DNA from: Flavobacteriales bacterium
GTDB lineage: Bacteria; Bacteroidota; Bacteroidia; Flavobacteriales_D; Crocinitomicaceae
Direction of reading: 5' to 3'
NCBI GenBank assembly: GCA_013373595.1
Contig: JABXHO010000024.1
Coordinates: 1 to 56,102, forward strand
Length of the DNA: 56,102 nucleotides
This document shows positions 34,706 to 41,425 of this stretch, in pieces (position 1 is the first letter of the stretch; every line of letters starts with the position of its first letter). Below the pieces are notes generated by a model, which had not been told where the DNA came from, did not search any database, and saw only the letters and a program-made list of their open reading frames with translations. The position numbers and the translations under genes were made by a program.

Positions 34706-35404
34706 TTAGGTATATTTTCCAGAGGGTTTAATCTGAAGTGTCTTTAGTACCATGTCCTTACAAAAGTTCGTGATGGCATCTTCACCGTGAACGGAATTGG
34801 TTAAACTTGGAATATGGTCTGCGAAGTAGCGCTGGTGATGCATTCCTTCAATAACAGTTGAAACAAGCATGTGTGGATACTTGTAATCGGGTTTTATTTC
34901 TAAGATGATTGCACCGATTCGCTCTACGAGTCGTTTGTAGCCTGAGAACGATCCTGTTTTATTGTCGTGATCAACTTCACGCGTTAAATAGGCTTTTGAA
35001 GATTCCGCAATAACGATTTTATGTAATTTAATTTCGTTGATATGGGCAAAGTTTCCATCCTCTTCCACTTGCTTCGTGACAGTAATAATGGCTCTTTCAA
35101 GTCGAATAACCGGATTTTCAACATTGGCGAGGGCAAACATGAGTCGGTACTCTAACCACGACCAATACCAAGAGGTAAGGTACACCAGCAATTTGTGCTT
35201 GTTCTCGAAATAACGATAAATCGACGCCTCAGTAGAGGAGATAGATTTAGCCAGTTTTCTGAATGTGAATGATTCAAATCCAATTTCATGCATCAATTCA
35301 ATACTGCCTTGAATGATTTTCTTTCCGAGCTGACTCGAGGAAGGATCTTTCAGATAGATATTCGCATTGACACAGATTTCAATATTCGACAGGAAATTCT
35401 TCAC
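34706..35404 (-). CDS. TetR-family regulator of the SulP operon
   Basis: 232 residues if translation starts at the GTG at 35404 (read as MKNFLSNIEICV). An in-frame ATG at 35455 lies upstream of a perfect -7 element, so it cannot be in the message from that promoter. The TetR helix-turn-helix is at about 50-85 from this start (FTFRKLAKSISSTEASIYRYF). The C-terminal ligand domain has several tryptophans and tyrosines (TSWYWSWLEYRLMFAL). The SulP gene follows 12 bp downstream. A palindrome next to the -7 element suggests autoregulation. Confidence 0.8.
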   Translation of the reverse strand: MKNFLSNIEICVNANIYLKDPSSSQLGKKIIQGSIELMHEIGFESFTFRKLAKSISSTEASIYRYFENKHKLLVYLTSWYWSWLEYRLMFALANVENPVIRLERAIITVTKQVEEDGNFAHINEIKLHKIVIAESSKAYLTREVDHDNKTGSFSGYKRLVERIGAIILEIKPDYKYPHMLVSTVIEGMHHQRYFADHIPSLTNSVHGEDAITNFCKDMVLKTLQIKPSGKYT

Positions 35405-35424
35405 TATATAACTAGAGTTTTGTA

Positions 35425-35447
35425 CAAATATAATAGTATTACTATTA
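35425..35447 (-). promoter_or_regulatory. TetR-SulP promoter and operator
   Basis: On the minus strand TATATTTG (35432-35425) is a perfect Bacteroidota -7 element. The palindrome TAATAGT-ATT-ACTATTA (35431-35447) sits immediately upstream and overlaps it. A protein bound there would block polymerase, so it is the likely operator of the TetR-type protein. No good -33 element was seen. Confidence 0.6.
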
Positions 35448-35604
35448 AAGTACATATCATTGTTATTAAAAAATGAGCCTAAAATGGATTTCTACGTATT
35501 TTCCGCATTTTCGCAAAATACGCTGAATAGCCAATAAAAACAGGGGTTTTGAGCCTATTTGCACAGTTTCTAAAATAATATATAGTATTTTCCGAATTAA
35601 AAAA

Positions 35605-35649
35605 TGCGGAATTCCGCACCTCTCAATTGAAATACATTGCGTATATTTG
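35605..35649 (+). promoter_or_regulatory. Small-RNA promoter with upstream palindrome
   Basis: TATATTTG at 35642-35649 is a perfect -7 element. The usual TTTG at -33 is missing; in its place, at 35605-35618, lies the perfect 14-bp palindrome TGCGGAATTCCGCA. This is the layout expected of a promoter that needs an activator, or one controlled by a palindrome-binding protein. Confidence 0.6.
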
Positions 35650-35655
35650 AATCAT

Positions 35656-35844
35656 TAGAGGGTGACAACACAGAGAGTTAAGTCAATGAGTTAAGAGAGT
35701 GACGAGTAAGCCGGGAGTCTTCAAGTTTATTCTTTCATTGATGAATCTAACAATCGTTTCGTAGTGATTCATAGACTGTGTTGGCGACAAATCTAATTTC
35801 TAGTAGTAGGGGTCCAGTTTCGCAGAGCGAGACTGGACTTTTTT
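35656..35844 (+). ncRNA. Candidate structured RNA, family not recognised
   Basis: About 190 nt between a promoter and a terminator, with no coding potential. It can fold as a three-way junction: P1 CAACACAG (35666-35673) with CTGTGTTG (35776-35783); P2 CAATGA (35684-35689) with TCATTG (35735-35740); P3 ATGAATC (35741-35747) with GATTCAT (35766-35772). P2 and P3 abut. A terminator hairpin follows. It lies upstream of mscS (start 35962), so it could be either a free small RNA or a leader with conditional termination. The 6S-Flavo family is one candidate that should be compared; I do not recall its consensus well enough to decide. Ends are estimates. Confidence 0.55.
35812..35844 (+). terminator. 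Rho-independent terminator of the small RNA
   Basis: GTCCAGTTTCGC (35812-35823) pairs with GCGAGACTGGAC (35827-35838), 12 pairs including one G-T, around AGA, followed by six T (35839-35844). It is a strong terminator and ends 118 bases before the mscS start. Confidence 0.85.
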
Positions 35845-35961
35845 CTTTCCATAGAATACTACTCGATCCCTTTTTGAATTCAGTTCGTTTAGAGAAAATA
35901 ATATAGTACATTAGATTTTCCTCTAGTCAAATACCATAGGAAGTGACTTAATTTGAACTGC

Positions 35962-36840
35962 ATGAATACAATAAAAGAAAGCTTTTTAGAGAATTTGAAT
36001 CAGGTGATTGTAGAAGTGCCCAATTATCTGATAGCCTTATTAATTTTTGTTATTGGCGTCATTTCGGCTCGATTCATTGCGAATCTCTCCAAGAAAACAT
36101 TGAATATTAGGTCGAAAGATCCCTTAATTGTCAATTTTTTATCGAAAACGATAAAGTATGCCGTTATACTATTAGTATTTATACTAGCTCTTAAAGTTGC
36201 AGGTTTGGGGTATATCGCAACAGGTTTGTTTGCTGCAGCAGGAGCATCCGCTGTCATTTTAGGATTTGCTTTCAAGGATATTGGAGAGAATTTTATTTCG
36301 GGTGTTATCCTGGCATTTAATCGGCCTTTTGATGTTGGAGATACAGTGAGCGTAGGAGATATTTTCGGAAAGGTTAAAACGATGGAGTTTCGATATACAA
36401 AGCTCAAAACCTTTGATGGTAAAGATGTGTACATTCCAAACAGTGATATTATTAGAAAGTCCGTTTTTAACTTTACTGAAGATGGCTTTTTCCGAGTAGA
36501 TTTTGTTGTTGGAATTGCTTACGAAGATAATATCGATTTTGCGGAAGAGGTGATACTTACAGCAATTCGTGGAACAGAAGGGGTAATTGAAGATGAAGAA
36601 CACGAAGCCTTCACCACGATTGATGAACTGGCAACAAGTACAGTGAATATCAAAGCCTATTTTTGGGTGAAAACAACAGAGTATGGAAAAAGATCACATC
36701 GAATTAAGAGTGATGCGATTAGTAATGTAAAGAAGTCAATTGAGAAAGAAGGCTTATCAATGCCTGCAGATATTCAGGAAATCAAATTGTACGGAAGTCA
36801 AAAAGAGATTCCTGTGATTATAAAAAATGGAAAGTTGTAG
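35962..36840 (+). CDS. Small-conductance mechanosensitive channel (MscS family)
   Basis: 292 residues from the ATG at 35962 (MNTIKESF); a TTG at 35953 extends the frame but is a weak start. Three membrane helices are followed by the glycine/alanine-rich pore helix GLFAAAGASAVILGFAFKDI and ISGVILAFNRPFDVGDTVSV, the MscS signature. The rest is the beta and alpha/beta cage domain. The channel opens under membrane tension and releases solutes after hypo-osmotic shock. It stands next to genes for a possible osmolyte pathway. Confidence 0.92.
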   Translation: MNTIKESFLENLNQVIVEVPNYLIALLIFVIGVISARFIANLSKKTLNIRSKDPLIVNFLSKTIKYAVILLVFILALKVAGLGYIATGLFAAAGASAVILGFAFKDIGENFISGVILAFNRPFDVGDTVSVGDIFGKVKTMEFRYTKLKTFDGKDVYIPNSDIIRKSVFNFTEDGFFRVDFVVGIAYEDNIDFAEEVILTAIRGTEGVIEDEEHEAFTTIDELATSTVNIKAYFWVKTTEYGKRSHRIKSDAISNVKKSIEKEGLSMPADIQEIKLYGSQKEIPVIIKNGKL

Positions 36841-36852
36841 TTTGGGAATAAA

Positions 36853-37524
36853 TTAGGCTTTTATTAGTCCCTTCTTAATGCCGTACATGATCAAACCGAT
36901 TGAATTTTTCGTGCCGGTCTTCTTCATCATTTCACTTCGATGCTTATCAATAGTACGTGTACTTCGGTAGAGTTTATCCGCAATTTCTTGGGTAGTAAGC
37001 TCTTTCGACATCAAATCGAGAATGGAAATTTCCATTTGTGTAAAGCTCAATTCGTTGTTGATAAAAGTCGGAGCAATTTTCCCTTTGCTGATCATTGATC
37101 GGATGAAAATTTTCGAGATACGATCATTGAAATAATATTCATTATCCAAAACACTGTGCATGGCCATTTCGAGCTCTTCGAGATCATCATCCTTCGATAG
37201 GTAAGCGTTGGCACCGTTTTCAATTGCCTTTTCAACAAAACTCTCGTCATCAAACATGGATAGAATGATGATTTTCATGTTTGGGTGTTTGGTTCGAAGT
37301 AGTTTACTTGTTTCGATTCCTCCCATGATCGGCATTTTGTAATCGATAATAGCAATGTCCACTTTGTCGATGTCCTCATGTTCGAGAAGTAGCTTTCCAT
37401 TTTCGGCTTGTGCCACAACCGACACGCCGCTAAAGCTGTTGAGTAAATGTCCAAGAGCAGATCGAAAAATTTCCTGATCTTCCGCTATTCCTACACTAAT
37501 GTTTTTCATAGTCTCGAATTTCAA
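36853..37524 (-). CDS. NarL/LuxR-type response regulator
   Basis: 223 residues (or 218 from the second methionine). The receiver domain has the phosphorylation site D61 (IDYKMPIMGG), acidic pair in GIAEDQEIF, and the conserved lysine in AYLSKDDDLEEL. The LuxR-type HTH (LSFTQMEISILDLMSKELT, then QEIADKLYRSTRTIDKHRSE) is at the C-terminus. The start overlaps the end of the kinase gene by 29 bp. This is the last gene of a four-gene minus-strand operon. Target genes are unknown. Confidence 0.92.
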   Translation of the reverse strand: MKFETMKNISVGIAEDQEIFRSALGHLLNSFSGVSVVAQAENGKLLLEHEDIDKVDIAIIDYKMPIMGGIETSKLLRTKHPNMKIIILSMFDDESFVEKAIENGANAYLSKDDDLEELEMAMHSVLDNEYYFNDRISKIFIRSMISKGKIAPTFINNELSFTQMEISILDLMSKELTTQEIADKLYRSTRTIDKHRSEMMKKTGTKNSIGLIMYGIKKGLIKA

Positions 37525-38281
37525 TGTTCACTATCGTTCCTTTTGGCGACAATTTACGGTATTCAATTGTACCACCCACTTGTTGAATACGACTTTTTAT
37601 ATTTTTTAATCCAAGCGATCCAGATTTCGACATGTCCTTTTCTGACGGTTCAAAACCTGTTCCGTTGTCTGTAATAGTCAATAAATATTTTCCGTCATTC
37701 AGTTCTTCTTGAATAATTACCTCAGTTGCTTTCGCATACTTGATAATGTTATTCAGAATTTCCTGAACTACGCGATACAAAGCTAATTGAGCCTGATCAT
37801 TATGCAAGGATTCTAGCTCATAATTTCGATAATATTTACAATCAATTACCGCAGCATCTTGTATGCGTTGGGATAGTCGTTCCAAAGCAGCTTGTAGGCC
37901 CATGTCTTCCAGTACCGAAGGCATCAACTCGTTGGAGATTCTGCGCACATCTGCACTAATTGCCTTGATGTTGTCATCAATTTGCTTCTTGTGCTCTTGC
38001 ACGAGATTCATTTGAATAATGGACATTTTCAAAGCGGTTAATGCCGATCCGATCCCATCATGCAACTCTTGTGCCATTCGCTTTTGCTCTTTTTCCTTTG
38101 CAAGAAGTACGGCATCCATGAGCTCAAGCTGAGCTTGCATCTCCATATCATTCATCTCACGTTGCTTCGCGTACAGTCGACGTTGGTAGGCTACAACGAA
38201 TATAATTATAAAGAGCGCCAATGTCAACATCGCCGCTGTTCCTAACAATAGTGTTAATTCAATTTCCGTACTCCCATCCAT
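37496..38281 (-). CDS. Sensor histidine kinase (HisKA_3 type)
   Basis: 261 residues. A single N-terminal membrane helix (about 10-31) is followed by a coiled helix, the phosphoacceptor H74 in AQELHDGIGSALTALK, and the HATPase with NITDNGTGFEP-like ITDNGTGFEPS and SGSLGLKNIKSRIQ. No periplasmic sensor domain exists, so the signal must come through the membrane helix or a partner. The upstream membrane protein overlaps this gene by 28 bp and may be that partner. Confidence 0.9.
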   Translation of the reverse strand: MDGSTEIELTLLLGTAAMLTLALFIIIFVVAYQRRLYAKQREMNDMEMQAQLELMDAVLLAKEKEQKRMAQELHDGIGSALTALKMSIIQMNLVQEHKKQIDDNIKAISADVRRISNELMPSVLEDMGLQAALERLSQRIQDAAVIDCKYYRNYELESLHNDQAQLALYRVVQEILNNIIKYAKATEVIIQEELNDGKYLLTITDNGTGFEPSEKDMSKSGSLGLKNIKSRIQQVGGTIEYRKLSPKGTIVNIEIRDYEKH

Positions 38282-38877
38282 AATGATCCGGTTAACCCAA
38301 TATTAAGTATTATGTTCAAAACACAGTTTAAATTCCAGTACCCTTGGTTCGTCGAGTCCATTAACTCTTTGTTATAAATGAAAAGAAATAAGGTCCCAGC
38401 AGTATATAATAATATTGATGAGCACATCCAAAAGTTTGGTTCCAGTTCGATTCGAATTATTTTGGCTTCAACAAAAATCTGCGAGTAGTACAAAAGACAA
38501 TATGCAAGAATTACTACAGCGGCAAAATAACGTTGATTAGAGTTGAATTCTAGTAGGTTTTCCCAAAAGATTACATTAATTATAGAGAATAGGAGATAGG
38601 CGCCACATAGAATATAAATGGCGTTCTTCTTGAAACCATTTGTAAAGGTCGAAAAGATCCAGGCTAGAAGTGGAACCTGAGCAAAAGCATACAAGTGCGA
38701 AATGATCATGTTATTCCAACCATACTCGAAATAGATGGCGGCAAGTGTTTCCGTGATAGCACTGAAAAGAATAAAAACGCCTAATAGCTTAAGCGTTTTA
38801 TTTAATCGATTGAATAAAATTACCGCAGATATTAGCGGGATTAAAATTGATAGTGCCGAGATATCGTCTAAATTCAA
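38254..38877 (-). CDS. Unknown polytopic membrane protein of the two-component operon
   Basis: 207 residues with about seven membrane helices and very short loops, many tyrosines and tryptophans (YFEYGWNNMIISHLYAFAQV). I do not recognise a domain. It overlaps the kinase gene by 28 bp and starts 2 bp after the 103-residue gene, so its product is made with the kinase. It could supply the sensing function that the kinase lacks; this is inference. Confidence 0.65.
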   Translation of the reverse strand: MNLDDISALSILIPLISAVILFNRLNKTLKLLGVFILFSAITETLAAIYFEYGWNNMIISHLYAFAQVPLLAWIFSTFTNGFKKNAIYILCGAYLLFSIINVIFWENLLEFNSNQRYFAAVVILAYCLLYYSQIFVEAKIIRIELEPNFWMCSSILLYTAGTLFLFIYNKELMDSTNQGYWNLNCVLNIILNIGLTGSLWMGVRKLN

Positions 38878-38879
38878 TT

Positions 38880-39191
38880 TTAAGAATTTAAATCATTTGC
38901 GGAAGAACAATTTGAAGGACAAGATTTAGAAAAATCTGCAACGATACCTATAATATCATCTTCTTTTTCGTCCGCTCCAACAAGAACCAACTCACGTTCG
39001 CCACTGTCTGCATTAATTCCGTAGTAAATACGGATTCCCATACATCCTCCCTGATTCAAAATTGCTTCGATAATATCTTTTCCAAAAAAATGCCCCATTC
39101 GAGCGTTTGGATTCTGTGATCGATGTTCTTTAGTGAGTGCAGCAGCATCGGGGAGTGAAATTGCTCTTCCTTCCGTTCCGTCAAATCCCAT
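38880..39191 (-). CDS. Unknown 103-residue protein, first gene of the two-component operon
   Basis: No signal peptide. The sequence opens MGFDGTEGRAISLPDAAALT, then HRSQNPNARMGHFFGKDIIE, then a GGCMGIRIYYGINADSGERE segment and the ending FSKSCPSNCSSAND. Three cysteines, two at the end. I recall similar short proteins in other Bacteroidota without an assigned function. It is 2 bp upstream of the membrane protein gene and begins the operon that ends in kinase and response regulator. Confidence 0.6.
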   Translation of the reverse strand: MGFDGTEGRAISLPDAAALTKEHRSQNPNARMGHFFGKDIIEAILNQGGCMGIRIYYGINADSGERELVLVGADEKEDDIIGIVADFSKSCPSNCSSANDLNS

Positions 39192-39391
39192 AGTGTTTCG
39201 TTTTATGTGTTTCTATTGCTTGAAAGTACGAAAAACTGTGATGTCTCAAATAGTAGAATTGATATAAATAAGTCCGATGCTCCGCTAATGTCCAGTAAAT
39301 CAGAGGATGTGTCAATAGTGTAACCTAATTTTTCGAGAAATCCGATTTTTTAACTACGGAAAACCGTATCGTCAAAGTGGTTCTTTCCGTA

Positions 39392-39422
39392 TTTGAAGCA
39401 GGTTTGGGAATAGCTAGCTTTG
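39392..39422 (+). promoter_or_regulatory. Bacteroidota-type promoter
   Basis: TTTG (39392-39395) and TAGCTTTG (39415-39422) are separated by 19 bp, a textbook -33/-7 pair. Transcription would start near 39428. This falls after an ATG at 39426 and favours the GTG at 39456 as the start of the downstream gene. Confidence 0.6.
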
Positions 39423-39455
39423 CCTATGCTAGATGTACTACTAAGTTTCATTTCT

Positions 39456-39647
39456 GTGAATAATTCGAGATTCCACATCAAACGTAAAGAGGAAGCAGAG
39501 CGAATTTCAACGATTATCGACTGCCCAGTGGAAATTGTTCAGCATTGTATGCTTCAGATTGGTCCATCACTTCCAGCAATTGAGGCGTATTGGCAAATGA
39601 ACAAGGAGCGTTTACTCCACGAAATGGAGCATGCAAAGGCACATTAA
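39456..39647 (+). CDS. Small DUF3606-like protein
   Basis: 63 residues from the GTG at 39456 (MNNSRFHIKRKEEAERI). An ATG at 39426 would lengthen it by ten residues but lies before the predicted transcript start. The body is two helices with VEIVQHCMLQIGPSLPAIEAYW, which resembles the VGPSVDAVR-type pattern of DUF3606. The last ten residues are charged and include two histidines. The function of the family is unknown. Confidence 0.5.
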   Translation: MNNSRFHIKRKEEAERISTIIDCPVEIVQHCMLQIGPSLPAIEAYWQMNKERLLHEMEHAKAH

Positions 39648-39665
39648 TTAATAGAGTGGTTTCAT

Positions 39666-40184
39666 TTAGAAAGGAAGCATTTCTTGTCCTCTTTCCAAGG
39701 ACAGTAACTTTTCTTTCCGCCAAAGCTCTCCCGAATATCCTGTTAGTTTTCCACTTGAACCAACAATACGGTGACAGGGAACAATAATAGCAATGTGATT
39801 TTGTCCGTTTGCCTGAGCAACTGCTCGAACACTCTTGGGCTGATTCATCGAGGTAGCCAACTCCAAATAACTCATGGTTTTCCCAAAGGGAATTTTCTGC
39901 AAGGACCTCCATACTTCGCACTGAAATGAAGTTCCGTACAAATCCAAAGGGAGATCAAAATGTTTTCTCGTTCCGTTGAAATAATTGTCTACCTGTTTTT
40001 TGACTTCTTCCACTTCTTTTTCAGGGCAGATGTCGGTTTCTTGATGTTTATCTAGAAGCATCTTTCGATGTGTCTGAAGTCGTTCTTCTATCGGGTACTC
40101 AAACATCGCGATGCCTTTCGAGGTAATCGCCAAATGCATGCTTCCGATTGGTGTTTCCACCGTTTCAAAGTAGATGGTAGACAT
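39666..40184 (-). CDS. ogt: Methylated-DNA--protein-cysteine methyltransferase
   Basis: 172 residues, the Ogt/Ada-C type size. The active site is IVPCHRIVGSSGKLTGYSGE with the alkyl-accepting cysteine. The helix-turn-helix region is LQKIPFGKTMSYLELA. The enzyme repairs O6-methylguanine by transferring the methyl group to its own cysteine. Its start codon overlaps the stop of the DUF2461 gene (TAATG), so they are co-translated. Confidence 0.95.
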   Translation of the reverse strand: MSTIYFETVETPIGSMHLAITSKGIAMFEYPIEERLQTHRKMLLDKHQETDICPEKEVEEVKKQVDNYFNGTRKHFDLPLDLYGTSFQCEVWRSLQKIPFGKTMSYLELATSMNQPKSVRAVAQANGQNHIAIIVPCHRIVGSSGKLTGYSGELWRKEKLLSLERGQEMLPF

Positions 40185-40870
40185 TACAGGATGGATTCAC
40201 CATTCGAGTCCGTGGTTAAGACCTCACTCATGAAATCGAAGAAAGGACGCATAGCTTTAAACGTATCGTTAACGCGATCCAGAAAGTCAGGGGCGAGGAC
40301 TTCCTCGTCCGAGAAGTTTTTCGAGAAGATAAATTGCTTGTAGCGCAACAAATCAATGTCTGGATGGTCTTTTGGAAAGCCTTTTGGCGCTGTTTTGAGT
40401 TGTTCGCCTTGCAGTTCACCAAAGGTCGAGATGAAAACAGGATCAGCTAAGATATCTCGAAGTTCTGAAGCATCGGTAGCAATTTCCTCGCGAATACGAA
40501 GCAAGTCTTCTTTGTTTGGAGCCCAAAACCCACCGCCAATAAACGATTGTCCTTCTGGTTGGATGTGAAAATAATAGCCTCCTCTTCGTGCTTTCGTTGC
40601 GCGCGTGAAACCTCCTGCCCAATGTGTTTTGTATGGTGATTTATCTTTGGAAAATCGGACATCTCTATAAATTCGAAACAAGCTTTTCTTTCCCGATGGA
40701 GTTTCAATCACATCGTGCTCGTTCATTTTTAAAAGCAAGGCATCGGCAAAGGAAATGATTTGCTCATGCTCCTTTTGATAGCGTTTCTTGTGCTCGGTGA
40801 ACCAGTCGCGGTTATTGTTCTTCTTGAGGTCTTTGAGGAATGTTATGCTAGATGATGGAATTTGAGTCAT
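40184..40870 (-). CDS. DUF2461 family protein
   Basis: 228 residues. The opening FLKDLKKNNNRDWFTEHKKR is the family hallmark, followed by IYRDVRFSKDKSPYKTHWAG and GGYYFHIQPEGQSFIGGGFW. The fold and role are not established. It is the middle gene of an OmpA-like / DUF2461 / ogt operon, with 19 bp to the gene before and a one-base overlap with the gene after. Confidence 0.9.
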   Translation of the reverse strand: MTQIPSSSITFLKDLKKNNNRDWFTEHKKRYQKEHEQIISFADALLLKMNEHDVIETPSGKKSLFRIYRDVRFSKDKSPYKTHWAGGFTRATKARRGGYYFHIQPEGQSFIGGGFWAPNKEDLLRIREEIATDASELRDILADPVFISTFGELQGEQLKTAPKGFPKDHPDIDLLRYKQFIFSKNFSDEEVLAPDFLDRVNDTFKAMRPFFDFMSEVLTTDSNGESIL

Positions 40871-40889
40871 GATGGATGTCTTCGTTAAT

Positions 40890-41372
40890 TTATTCTTTTT
40901 CGTCGGGATAGGTTATGATGAAATCGACGCGTCGGTTCCGTCGTTCATCTTCATCGCTTCGTTCTGGGTCAATTAATGGAATGGTATTGCTGTAGCCTGC
41001 GTAGCTCAATCGACTTTTTGAAATCCCGCTTCGTTTTAGGTAGCGATACACGTTTCTTGCTCGTCTTCGGCTAATTCGTTTTCCTGGTCGACAACAGACA
41101 TGTCCACGAATGTGAACGGAAAGGGATGGATTTTTTTTGAGAAAGTCGACGAAGGCTTGCAGCGTGTACTGATAATTTGCGTTGATATGAACGCTTGCTC
41201 CTTCAAATTTGATGTCGTAAAAATACAGGTCTGTTGAGTCCTGCGGTGAATGAGCGAGTGGGGCAGCGGCCAAGCTATTTGGTACAACAAAAAAGAGGTA
41301 GAAGAACAAAACGAAGCGTGTGCCTCGTTTGTTGCTGAGAATTGCGTTATGTTGTCGATTCTCTCTAATCAC
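40890..41372 (-). CDS. OmpA-like peptidoglycan-binding protein
   Basis: 160 residues. A basic N-terminus precedes a signal sequence (FVLFFYLFFVVPNSLAAA). The C-terminal domain has VHIRGHVCCRPGKRISRRRA, NVYRYLKRSGISKSRLSYAG, and DEDERRNRRVDFII, the OmpA-like pattern that binds peptidoglycan. The usual GHTD is replaced by GHVCC. A minus-strand terminator (41382-41419) separates it from the upstream M16 operon. Confidence 0.75.
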   Translation of the reverse strand: MIRENRQHNAILSNKRGTRFVLFFYLFFVVPNSLAAAPLAHSPQDSTDLYFYDIKFEGASVHINANYQYTLQAFVDFLKKNPSLSVHIRGHVCCRPGKRISRRRARNVYRYLKRSGISKSRLSYAGYSNTIPLIDPERSDEDERRNRRVDFIITYPDEKE

Positions 41373-41381
41373 TTTTTCGTT

Positions 41382-41419
41382 AAAAAAGCCCCGATTCCGA
41401 TGTTGGTCAGAACCGGGGC
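41382..41419 (-). terminator. Rho-independent terminator of the M16 operon
   Basis: GCCCCG (41388-41393) pairs with CGGGGC (41414-41419); further pairing extends into the loop. On the minus strand the stem is followed by six T (41387-41382). It lies 7 bases after the stop at 41426. Confidence 0.8.
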
Positions 41420-41425
41420 AATGGA

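Larger units (their letters stand above)
35456..35961. other. Intergenic region holding a small-RNA gene
   Basis: This 506-bp gap between the TetR gene and mscS contains, in order, an AT-rich upstream part, the palindrome at 35605-35618, a promoter at 35642-35649, the structured RNA and its terminator (all listed separately), and about 117 bp of leader before the channel gene. I found no convincing open reading frame in it. Confidence 0.6.

Noticed and set aside
35642-35844. Reading frames within the RNA candidate
   Set aside because: Only ATG frames of fewer than ten codons exist; they are too short and lack any start context.
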